The notes under the pieces are model-generated. The model did no database searches. It worked only from the letters and a program-made list of their open reading frames with translations, and had not been told where the DNA came from. From the NCBI RefSeq assembly GCF_900696085.1, contig NZ_CAADFC020000029.1:62001-126000 (forward strand): a stretch of DNA of 64,000 nucleotides, read 5' to 3'. This document shows positions 16,075-23,108 of the stretch, one piece after another; position 1 is the first letter of the stretch; each line of letters starts with the position of its first letter. The translations under genes and the position numbers were made by a program. Source of the stretch: Bradyrhizobium ivorense. Lineage in GTDB: Bacteria; Pseudomonadota; Alphaproteobacteria; Rhizobiales; Xanthobacteraceae.

Positions 16075-16869
16075 TCACGCGGCGCGGCGCAGCCAATCCC
16101 GCACGCGATCGAGCAGGTTCTTGCGCAGGATCGGCTGGGCCGCGGCGCCGATCGGCGCGATCTCCGGCGCAAATGACGGCGAGGTTGCCGGCGCCGCCGG
16201 GCCTGCGGCCTGCTCGCTCTCGATGCCATCGCCCGCATCGGCAGCAGCCTCCTGCGGCGCCGTAACCGGCGCCTCAGGCTCGGTGTGCGCCACAACCTCG
16301 GGCGTCTCCGCGACCTCCGCGGCCCCGGGCGCCTCTGCGACCACCGACCTGTCGACAACCGGCGTCCCCTCGACGGCCGGCGCCTGCTCGGCAAGCCGGC
16401 TCTTCCGCCGTTCCGCAGCCACGGCGCGCAAACGCGCCCGCCGCTCGCGTTCGGCCAGCGCCGCGGACTGCAACGCGATCGGGCCGACATTCTCAAGGAA
16501 CGTGCGTTCATAGCTGCGCGACAGCCGTTCCAGTGCCTGTTCGAGCGGCAGCCAGTCGACCTCGCGGATGTCGCTCATCAACTCGCGCACCGGCCGGCCG
16601 CCGGCATCCATGCGCCAGTAATGCACAACTTTCGAACGGCCGCCGGATTCGTAGACCAGCGTGCCCAGGAACTCGTGCACGTCGACGGCGTGGCCGGTTT
16701 CCTCCAGCACCTCGCGCTCGGCGGCGGCGCGCGGCGTCTCGCCGTCATCGAGCTTGCCCTTCGGCAGCACCCATTCATTGCGCTTGCGCAGGCGCACGAC
16801 GGCAATCCGCGGCGGTGACTCCCGCCGCAGCACAATGCCTCCCGCCGCCAGAACAGGCGTCCGCGCCAT
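16075..16869 (-). CDS. Nudix hydrolase with long Ala/Glu/Pro-rich C-terminus
   Basis: A 264-residue protein. Residues 5-140 form a Nudix domain with the complete box (GKLDDGETPRAAAEREVLEE, about 38-57), predicted to hydrolyse nucleoside diphosphate-linked compounds with Mg2+. The layout (VVRLRKRNEWVLPKGKL) resembles diadenosine polyphosphate or MutT-like hydrolases. From about residue 165 the sequence is a low-complexity acidic Ala/Glu/Pro extension, ending with a basic RKNLLDRVRDWLRRAA helix that might bind membrane or protein. ATG 16869 is preferred to the one 12 bases upstream. The stop abuts the stop of the regulator on the other strand. Confidence 0.88.
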   Translation of the reverse strand: MARTPVLAAGGIVLRRESPPRIAVVRLRKRNEWVLPKGKLDDGETPRAAAEREVLEETGHAVDVHEFLGTLVYESGGRSKVVHYWRMDAGGRPVRELMSDIREVDWLPLEQALERLSRSYERTFLENVGPIALQSAALAERERRARLRAVAAERRKSRLAEQAPAVEGTPVVDRSVVAEAPGAAEVAETPEVVAHTEPEAPVTAPQEAAADAGDGIESEQAAGPAAPATSPSFAPEIAPIGAAAQPILRKNLLDRVRDWLRRAA

Positions 16870-16924
16870 CAGAAATCCCAAGGTTTGCGATTTGCAATCG
16901 TCGCACGACGATCACGTCCATACT

Positions 16925-17095
16925 AGAGCATGATCGGCAAAAGTGGAAACCGGTTTTCCCCGCGACAACTGCAAAACATCTGCGTCGAGATCATGCGCAA
17001 AAATGCGGCGACGAAACGATCAAATTGGGATTCTTGTTTTGACGCGTTTTCTTCTCGCGAACCGGTGCCCACTTCGCTCGAAAACGCTATGGCTT
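16925..17095. repeat. Dispersed intergenic repeat (AGAGCATGATC type)
   Basis: Contains TAGAGCATGATCGGCAAAAG and CGGTTTTCC, and, at the other end, GATCATGCGCAAAAATG plus ACGCGTTTTCTTC...CGAACCGGTGCCC. These are partly complementary (ACCGGTTTTCC against AACCGGTGCCC). The phrase AGAGCATGATC is a hallmark of a repeat family in Bradyrhizobiaceae; related but shorter copies are at 36975-37070 and 50375-50450. Confidence 0.6.
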
Positions 17096-17986
17096 GCGCA
17101 GCAGCGGCTCGCCGCATTTGATCCGCGTTCCCTCCGCGACGTTGTCACAGAATTCGAAATGATCGGGCGCCAGCACGATGATTGTCGAGCCATGTTCGAA
17201 CCAGCCGAGCTCATCGCCCTTTTTCACCTGCGCATCGCAGGGAAAATCCACCGGTCCCCGCGACTGCGCATTCAGCGTGACGTCGAGGAAATGCAGGCGG
17301 ATGCTCGCGACCAGGATGGCGGCGACCGGAACCATGGTGAACGCCTCGCCGGTCGAGAGTTTTGCGCACAGCACCGCGCGCTCGTTCTTGCAGAACAGCC
17401 GCTCGATCCGCTTCAGCGCGATCGGATTGACGTTCCAGACGTCGCCATGAATGAACGTGACCTTGTCGATGGTCAGATCATACGGCGCATGGAAGCGGTG
17501 ATACATGCTCGAGGTCAGCCGCAGCGTGACAAAGCGGCCGTTGCGATGCCGCTCGACCAACGCGGGGTCGCCGACCAGATCCAGCAGCGAATAGGGCGCG
17601 CCCTTGACCTGGAACAACTGCCCATCCTCGATCCGGCCATGGGCGCCGATGATCGCGTCCGACGGGCTGGCGATGATGGCGGGGTCGGCCGCCGCCGGGC
17701 GCAGGCCGGGCTTGAGCTCGCGGGTGAAGCAGTCGTGCAGGCTGCGAAACTCGGTCTTCTTGGCCTCCGAGAGGTCGAGGTCGGAGAACAGCTTCCAGCA
17801 GGCGATCGAGGCATCGCGGACCAGCGGGTTCTCGACCTTGGAGAACCAGCCCATGAACCGGGTCAGCGCCGCCCGCGGAATCCGGTTGGTGAGCAGGAAA
17901 TTCAGGTCTTCCTGCTGGGTGAATGCCGAGATCAGGCCCTTGACTGTCATGAATCTGTTAGGTGCCGAGGCTAGCGCTTCTGTCAT
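17087..17986 (-). CDS. Phosphatidylserine decarboxylase family proenzyme
   Basis: A 299-residue pyruvoyl-dependent decarboxylase that would make phosphatidylethanolamine, or a related aminolipid, from phosphatidylserine at the inner membrane. The family signatures are present: SPSDAIIGAHG, YHRFHAP (here MYHRFHAP), and the self-cleavage site GST (Gly266-Ser267-Thr268) in WFEHGSTIIVL, 33 residues from the end. Cleavage would give the large chain and the pyruvoyl small chain. ATG 17986 has GGAAGGG about 8 bases upstream. The ATG is on the same CATG as that of the aminotransferase on the other strand, so the two genes share their start-codon bases. It is probably not the only PSD of this organism. 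Confidence 0.85.
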   Translation of the reverse strand: MTEALASAPNRFMTVKGLISAFTQQEDLNFLLTNRIPRAALTRFMGWFSKVENPLVRDASIACWKLFSDLDLSEAKKTEFRSLHDCFTRELKPGLRPAAADPAIIASPSDAIIGAHGRIEDGQLFQVKGAPYSLLDLVGDPALVERHRNGRFVTLRLTSSMYHRFHAPYDLTIDKVTFIHGDVWNVNPIALKRIERLFCKNERAVLCAKLSTGEAFTMVPVAAILVASIRLHFLDVTLNAQSRGPVDFPCDAQVKKGDELGWFEHGSTIIVLAPDHFEFCDNVAEGTRIKCGEPLLRKP

Positions 17987-19649
17987 GGAAACATCCCTTC
18001 CGATTCTCTCGCTGTCCGCCGCCGCGCTTGCCGGCGCCGCCGCAGCTTTCCCCAAAATTCAGGCCCGCATCGCGCTGTCGCGCGCGAAGCACCGCTCGCT
18101 GACCGGACATTCCAAGATGTCCAAGATGGTGGCGCGGATGGTGCCGAAATACGAATTCGACATCGACGAGTTCTTTCGCTCCGACGGCGCGCCATCCGAG
18201 GTCGCGATGCAGCGCCAGGACGGCTTCTTCCGCCTCGCCGGTCTCTACAAGGAGCGCTACCCCAAGGGCCGCGCGCTGACCGCCGAGGTCTCGGACCGCA
18301 TCTCCGATCTGCAGTTCACCGAATCCTACCGGGTGCCGTTCCAGTACAGCCGCCTGGTCCGCGAGCATCTCAACACCTCGGCCTTCATGCAGGCCTCGAG
18401 CGGCGTCACTGTGACCGACGTCGACGGCAACACGTTCTACGACCTCACCGGCTCCTACGGCGTCAACATCTTCGGCAACGACTTCTACAAGGAGTGCATC
18501 GCCGAGGGTGAGAAGCGCGCCCATGGGCTCGGCCCGGTGCTCGGCCCCTACCATCCAATCATCACCGACAACGTGAAGCGGCTGTGCGAGATCTCCGGCC
18601 TCGACGAGGTCTCGTTCCATATGTCCGGCACGGAGGCGGTGATGCAGGCGGTGCGGCTCGCGCGCTACCACACCAAGCGCAAGCGCCTGGTCCGCTTTGC
18701 CGGCGCCTATCACGGCTGGTGGGGCGACGTGCAGCCGGGCGTCGGCAACCCGGTGTCGCCGCACGAGACCTTCACCCTCGCCGAGATGTCGGAGAAGACG
18801 CTGCACGTGCTGCGCACCCGCAGCGACATCGCCTGCGTGCTGGTCAACCCGCTGCAAGCGCTGCATCCGAACGCCAACGCACCCGGCGATTCCGCGCTGG
18901 TCGACTCGTCGCGCTCCTCGAAATACGACCGTGCCGCCTACACCGACTGGCTGAAGCAGCTGCGCGAGGTCTGCACCGCGCGCGGCATCGTGCTGATCTT
19001 CGACGAGGTGTTCGTCGGCTTCCGCCTCGCCGCCGGCGGCGCCCAGGAATATTTCGGCGTCAAGGCCGACATGGTGACCTACGGCAAGAGCCTCGCCGGC
19101 GGCCTGCCGGTCGGCGTGGTGTGCGGCCGCAAGGATCTGATGCGGCGCTTCCGCGACGACCGTCCTGCCGATGTCTGCTTCGCCCGCGGCACCTTCAACT
19201 CGCATCCCTACGTCATGACGTCGATGGACGAGTTCTTGAGCCGGCTCGCCAGCCCGAACTTCCGCTCGATCTACAACGGGCTGGAGGAGACCTGGAACGG
19301 CCGCGCCAAGGCGCTGAACGACCGGCTCGAAGCGCAGGGGCTGCCGGTTCGCGTCGGCAACATCTCGTCGATCTGGACGGTCTATTACACCGAGCCGTCC
19401 CGCTACAACTGGATGCTGCAATACTATCTGCGCGCCGAGGGCCTCGCGCTGAGCTGGGTCGGCACCGGCCGGCTGATCTTCAGCCTGAACTACAACGACG
19501 CCGACTTCACCGAGGTCGCCGACCGCTTCGTCGCCGCCGCGGAGAAGATGAAGCGCGACAGCTGGTGGTGGCACAAGGACGGCCTCACCAACAAGAACAT
19601 CAAGCGCCAGATCCTGCGCGAAATGGCCGCCGCGAAGTTCAAGCGCTGA
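17985..19649 (+). CDS. Class III aminotransferase with N-terminal membrane anchor
   Basis: A 554-residue PLP enzyme of the glutamate-1-semialdehyde aminomutase/omega-aminotransferase group. The active-site Lys368 is in YGKSLAGGLPVG, with Asp340 in LIFDEVFVGF. The N-terminal about 45 residues are hydrophobic then basic (SLPILSLSAAALAGAAAAFP, then KIQARIALSRAKHR), suggesting a membrane anchor, which is unusual for a soluble aminotransferase. This extra segment and about 90 more residues make it longer than hemL-type enzymes (about 430). A substrate such as a lipid amine or a long-chain aldehyde would fit its anchoring and neighbours; this is inference. The start at 17985 has a poor ribosome site (GAGG 14 bases away); later starts such as 18117 would lose the anchor. 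Confidence 0.85.
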   Translation: METSLPILSLSAAALAGAAAAFPKIQARIALSRAKHRSLTGHSKMSKMVARMVPKYEFDIDEFFRSDGAPSEVAMQRQDGFFRLAGLYKERYPKGRALTAEVSDRISDLQFTESYRVPFQYSRLVREHLNTSAFMQASSGVTVTDVDGNTFYDLTGSYGVNIFGNDFYKECIAEGEKRAHGLGPVLGPYHPIITDNVKRLCEISGLDEVSFHMSGTEAVMQAVRLARYHTKRKRLVRFAGAYHGWWGDVQPGVGNPVSPHETFTLAEMSEKTLHVLRTRSDIACVLVNPLQALHPNANAPGDSALVDSSRSSKYDRAAYTDWLKQLREVCTARGIVLIFDEVFVGFRLAAGGAQEYFGVKADMVTYGKSLAGGLPVGVVCGRKDLMRRFRDDRPADVCFARGTFNSHPYVMTSMDEFLSRLASPNFRSIYNGLEETWNGRAKALNDRLEAQGLPVRVGNISSIWTVYYTEPSRYNWMLQYYLRAEGLALSWVGTGRLIFSLNYNDADFTEVADRFVAAAEKMKRDSWWWHKDGLTNKNIKRQILREMAAAKFKR

Positions 19650-19670
19650 GCGCAGCCGCCGCCCACGCTC

Positions 19671-20240
19671 TATCCCCCCCTCGCCCCGCTTGCGGGGAGA
19701 GGGTCGGGGTGAGGGGGAGTCTCCCCAAAGCCGGTGACAGACGGACTCGCGGAGAGGCCCCCTCACCCGGATTGCATCTGCGATGCAATCCGGCCTCTCC
19801 CCGCAAGCGGGGCGAGGCGAAGCGGGTGTGCCGGGGACGTGCCCTCGCGATAAGGCTGCGCACAACTCTCTCCCTCCCTCGCCCCGCTCTTGCGGGGAGA
19901 GGGTCGGGGTGAGGGGCTGCGTCCACATGATTGCTGCCGGACGGACTCGCGGAGACTCCCCCTCACCCGGATTGCATCTGACGATGCAATCCGGCCTCTC
20001 CCCGCAAGCGGGGAGAGGCGAAGTGAGTACGCGGCTTAGTTGTCCAAGCCCTGAGACAAGGCACAACTGTCTCCCCCCCTCGCCCCGCTTGCGGGGCCGC
20101 GACGAGCAAAGCTCGCGCTGAGAGGGTTGGGGTGAGGGGGAGTCTCCGCGAAACCGGTGAGAGATGGACTCGCGGAGAGTCCCCCTCACCCGGATTGCAT
20201 CTGCGATGCAATCCGGCCTCTCCCCGCACGCGGGGCGAGG
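19671..20240. repeat. Three copies of a palindromic intergenic repeat (CTCACCC/GGGTGAG type)
   Basis: Three similar units (about 19671-19816, 19877-20015 and 20080-20240). Each opens with CCCCTCGCCCCGCTTGCGGG, AGAGGGT(C/T)GGGGTGAGG, then GACTCGCGGAGA, then CACCCGGATTGCATCTGCGA and TGCAATCCGGCCTCTCCCCG near the far side. The two sides of each unit can pair to form a long hairpin. Only short unique stretches separate the units. Such elements occur throughout Bradyrhizobium and are non-coding. They fill the space between the aminotransferase and the Mpo1-like gene. Confidence 0.8.
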
Positions 20241-20291
20241 CGAAGTGAGCGTATGGCCGACGAGATTCAATCGAAGTGGTCCCAAGACGTC

Positions 20292-20316
20292 GATGCCCGG
20301 GGCTGGCCCGGGCATC
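20292..20316. terminator. Perfect 10-bp hairpin near end of Mpo1-like gene
   Basis: GATGCCCGGG and CCCGGGCATC are fully complementary, with a 5-base loop, 33 bases past the stop of the minus-strand gene. There is no clear T run, so it may act with Rho or as an RNA end rather than as an intrinsic terminator. Confidence 0.5.
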
Positions 20317-20348
20317 ACGCAGTTCGAAAGAGATTGGGGGATCAACGA

Positions 20349-20969
20349 TCAGGCAGCGTGCTTGACGTGCTTCTCGAGACCCGGATCGATCAGCTCGCCC
20401 TTCATCAGGAACAGCGGCGCCTTGTGATAGAGCTTCAGGTCGTTGAAGGGATCGGTGATGATCTTGGTCGCCCAGACGAGGCCGGTCTCGACGTCGCGGA
20501 TGAAGAACAAATGGATGGTGCGGAACAAGAGACCGCCGATGCCGACCGCGAGCCAGATCTTGGCCACCTGGCGGGTGAAATCGCCCATCGTGACCCAGGG
20601 CTTGAACAGGCCGAACAGGGTCGGATCGAAGTACAGCACCATCGGCGACAGCGCCCAGATCGACATCAGCACGACCTTGCGCTGCAGATTGTAGCCGACC
20701 TTGATGTCTTCCTTGTGCTCGTGGGTGGCGTGGTTGACGTGGTCGTAGCCCTTCGGCTCGAAGAAGAAGTGACCCGCCTGGCGCGAGGTCATCGAGACCA
20801 GCCAGCCGACCAGCGCCGACACCACCGGATCGAAGAACAGCATCACATAGGCGAACAGGAAGCTCAGCGCGCTGACGAAGTGCAGGCTCTGGTTGATGCG
20901 GCTGTGATGATAGTAGCGGTGGTCATCCCAGCGCTGGGTACGCAACTCTTGCAGAAAATTCTTGATCAT
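20349..20969 (-). CDS. Mpo1-like (DUF962-type) membrane protein
   Basis: A 206-residue inner-membrane protein with about four hydrophobic segments. Its key histidines and acidic residues are arranged HHSRINQSLH (His21, His22, Asn26, His30) and GHFFFEP (His67, Glu71), with later His77, His80, His83 and His85. This resembles the H(x)4N(x)3H and GHxxxE pattern of Mpo1/DUF962 proteins, which in yeast are iron-dependent 2-hydroxy fatty acid dioxygenases of the sphingoid-base degradation pathway. The match is by eye and weak enough to need a profile search. ATG 20969 (GGGGGAACC upstream) is preferred over the ATG 15 bases before. It belongs to the lipid island. Confidence 0.55.
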   Translation of the reverse strand: MIKNFLQELRTQRWDDHRYYHHSRINQSLHFVSALSFLFAYVMLFFDPVVSALVGWLVSMTSRQAGHFFFEPKGYDHVNHATHEHKEDIKVGYNLQRKVVLMSIWALSPMVLYFDPTLFGLFKPWVTMGDFTRQVAKIWLAVGIGGLLFRTIHLFFIRDVETGLVWATKIITDPFNDLKLYHKAPLFLMKGELIDPGLEKHVKHAA

Positions 20970-21024
20970 TGGTTCCCCCAACATCTTTCGGAACTTGGTT
21001 TACAGGGATTCGATGTACGGCGTG

Positions 21025-21045
21025 TGACATCATCATAATGACATA
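21025..21045. promoter_or_regulatory. Candidate regulatory motif upstream of Mpo1-like gene
   Basis: TGACATCATCATAATGACAT lies about 57 bases before the Mpo1-like start codon, on the side where that gene's promoter should be. A similar sequence (TGACGTCATCGAAATGTTA) is at 23040-23058 before the glycosyltransferase gene. Both read in the same direction relative to their genes. The shared core is TGACNTCATCNNAATG. Confidence 0.4.
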
Positions 21046-21199
21046 TAACGATGTGGAGCGACGCCTTGACGCAACCGGAGAGTGCCTCGCCTCACCCGGC
21101 ACGCGCACTCGCGGTGGATGAGGCCGAGGCTCGGTACCGTAGTTTCCCGGTTCGAGGCGGCGCTGTGCGCCGCGTCACGCGGGAGCAACGGCGGCGGCG

Positions 21200-21889
21200 T
21201 TAGGCAGCCTTGGCGACCTCCGCCTTGCGGAAGCGGACCAGCGAGAAGTGACCGAGCGGCGGGATCAGGCGGCGCTCGGCGAGCTCCATGCCGTGCGCGC
21301 CGGACAGCCATTTGGTGTAGCGCGACCAGGCGAACTCGGCGGTGCGGAAGCCGAGCGGACGCACCACGGGCTGCAGCCGCTGCTCGATGAAGCGGCGGAC
21401 GCCGGCGTCGGCGCTGACACGGGTCAGGATGATCAGCTCGCCGCCCGGGCGCACCACGCGGGCGAACTCGTCGAGCGCGGCTTCCGGATTCGGCACCGCC
21501 GACAGCACGTACTGCGCCATCACCACGTCGAACGAATTGTCCGGGAATTCGAGCTTCTCGGCGTCCATCACCGCGAGCCCCTCGACATTCTTCAGGCCGT
21601 ATTCGGTGACCCGCTTCTTGGCCTTCTCCAACATCGCTTCGGAGATGTCGGTCCCGAAGATGCGGACGTGCGGGCCGTACAGCGGCAGCGAGATGCCGGT
21701 GCCGACGCCGACTTCGAGCACACGGCCGCCGATCTTGTTGGTGGCCTGGATCGCGGCCTGCCGGCCCTTGCTGAACACGCCGCCGAATACGAGGTCATAG
21801 ATCGGTGCCCAGCGGTCATAGGCCTGCTCGACCGTTTCGCGGTCGAAGTCCATGGAGCGCTTTGCGTCCAGCTTGAGGATATCAGCCAT
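21200..21889 (-). CDS. PmtA-like phospholipid N-methyltransferase
   Basis: A 229-residue SAM-dependent methyltransferase that resembles the Rhodobacter-type PmtA, which methylates phosphatidylethanolamine stepwise to phosphatidylcholine. The start YDRWAPIYDLVFGGVFSKGR is characteristic of PmtA; motif I is VLEVGVGTGISLPLYG (57-72), then GTDISEAML and YVLSAVPNPE. Phosphatidylcholine is needed for symbiosis in Bradyrhizobium. The gene begins 24 bases after the GT4 gene and is probably co-transcribed. Given the PSD-like gene nearby, it may act on the same lipid. I leave the symbol blank because several pmt paralogues exist in this genus. Confidence 0.8.
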   Translation of the reverse strand: MADILKLDAKRSMDFDRETVEQAYDRWAPIYDLVFGGVFSKGRQAAIQATNKIGGRVLEVGVGTGISLPLYGPHVRIFGTDISEAMLEKAKKRVTEYGLKNVEGLAVMDAEKLEFPDNSFDVVMAQYVLSAVPNPEAALDEFARVVRPGGELIILTRVSADAGVRRFIEQRLQPVVRPLGFRTAEFAWSRYTKWLSGAHGMELAERRLIPPLGHFSLVRFRKAEVAKAA

Positions 21890-21913
21890 AGTCCCTTGTC
21901 TCTCGTTCGTTTG

Positions 21914-22969
21914 TTAATTCGAAACCGCGGTCTGGCCGGCGACACGGCGGGCGGGCCGCGGCGCGCGGCTCGGCTGCAGCGTGGCCAGATTGCCGATGAA
22001 CTGACGCGCACTGTTTTCCCAGGAGCGCTCCAGCGCAAAATTGCGACAGGCTTCGCGCGACATCGTCAGCGCGCGCAGGCAGGCCTTGTGCAGGTCGTTG
22101 TCGATCGCGCCGATCGGATGATCCGCGATGACGTCCTTCGGGCCGGTGACCGGAAACGCGGCGACCGGCGTGCCGCAGGCCAGCGCCTCGAGCTGCACGA
22201 CGCCGAAGGTGTCGGTGAGGCTCGGGAACACGAAGACGTCGGCGGCGGCGAGGTGCGAGGTCAAATCCTGGCCCTTCTTCTCGCCAAGGAAAATCGCATC
22301 CGAATATTTCTGTTCCAGCGCCGCCTTCTGCGGTCCGTCGCCGACCACGACCTTGGAACCGGGCAGCTCCAGCGACAGGAAGGCGTCGAGGTTCTTCTCC
22401 ACCGCAACGCGGCCCATGGTCATGAAGATCGGCCGCGGCAGATCGAGTTTGGCCGGCTGGTCGGGGTTGAACAGGCGGGTGTCGACGCCGCGGGTCCAGA
22501 AGCCGAGCTTGCGGAAGCCGCGCTCGGCGAGCTCGGTCCGCAGCGAGTCGGTCGCCACCATCGTCATCGATCCGGCGGCGTGGAAGTGGCGCAGCACGGC
22601 GTAGCCGACGCTGTCGGGAATGCCGGTCCGCACCGAGACATATTCCGGGAAGCGCGTGGTGTAGGACGTGGTGAAGGCGAGCTTGTTGCGCTTGCAATAG
22701 CCGCGCACCGCCCAGCCGATCGGCCCTTCGGTCGCGATGTGGATCGCCTCGGGCGCGGCCTCCTCGATCCGGCGCGCGATCTCGCGGCGGTTCGGCAGCG
22801 CCATGCGCAGGCCCGGATAGGTCGGCACGCCGACCGAGGGAAAGCCGTCCGGCGTCAGGAATTCGATCTCGGCGCCGAGCGTCGCGGCGCTGCGCGACAG
22901 CGAGGTCAGCGTCCTCACCACGCCGTTGACTTGCGGATGCCAGGCATCGGTCGCAACCAGTATGCGCAT
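21914..22969 (-). CDS. GT4-family glycosyltransferase
   Basis: A 351-residue GT-B fold glycosyltransferase (GT4 type), acting at the cytosolic membrane face. It starts MRILVATDAWHPQVNGVVRT, a pattern found in family 4 diacylglycerol and mannosyl transferases. The donor-site region includes FMTMGRVAVEKNLDAFLSL, then VVGDGPQ and the motif SLTDTFGVVQLEALACGTPV (E-x7-E type). Its sequence suggests a lipid or lipid-linked acceptor, similar to SqdX or the alpha-glycosyl diacylglycerol synthases of alphaproteobacteria. It leads a two-gene operon with the PmtA-like gene. It is divergent from the TAXI gene. Confidence 0.82.
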   Translation of the reverse strand: MRILVATDAWHPQVNGVVRTLTSLSRSAATLGAEIEFLTPDGFPSVGVPTYPGLRMALPNRREIARRIEEAAPEAIHIATEGPIGWAVRGYCKRNKLAFTTSYTTRFPEYVSVRTGIPDSVGYAVLRHFHAAGSMTMVATDSLRTELAERGFRKLGFWTRGVDTRLFNPDQPAKLDLPRPIFMTMGRVAVEKNLDAFLSLELPGSKVVVGDGPQKAALEQKYSDAIFLGEKKGQDLTSHLAAADVFVFPSLTDTFGVVQLEALACGTPVAAFPVTGPKDVIADHPIGAIDNDLHKACLRALTMSREACRNFALERSWENSARQFIGNLATLQPSRAPRPARRVAGQTAVSN

Positions 22970-22989
22970 TGCAGGAGATCCAGATCGTT

Positions 22990-23058
22990 AACGTTTGATT
23001 CTGCTCGCACGACGTTCTGACATGGATGTTTCAAACGTATGACGTCATCGAAATGTTA
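22990..23058. promoter_or_regulatory. Intergenic control region with inverted repeats
   Basis: Between the GT4 and TAXI genes lie ACGTTTGA (22991-22998) and TCAAACGT (23031-23038), perfect inverted arms with 32 bases between, and the perfect palindrome ATGACGTCAT (23039-23048). The latter overlaps the motif also found near 21025. The region must contain both divergent promoters. Confidence 0.45.
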
Positions 23059-23108
23059 GGTTCTTTTTGAACCCCTATGCCCCGTTTTTCGTGTATCGTG
23101 ACAGTAAG

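Noticed and set aside
19671-20240. Possible CRISPR array
   Set aside because: Units are about 150-200 bases, internally palindromic and separated by short irregular stretches; no Cas genes or uniform spacers.
17958-20345. A 795-codon minus-strand frame
   Set aside because: It spans the aminotransferase in reverse and runs through palindromic repeats; no domain is recognisable.
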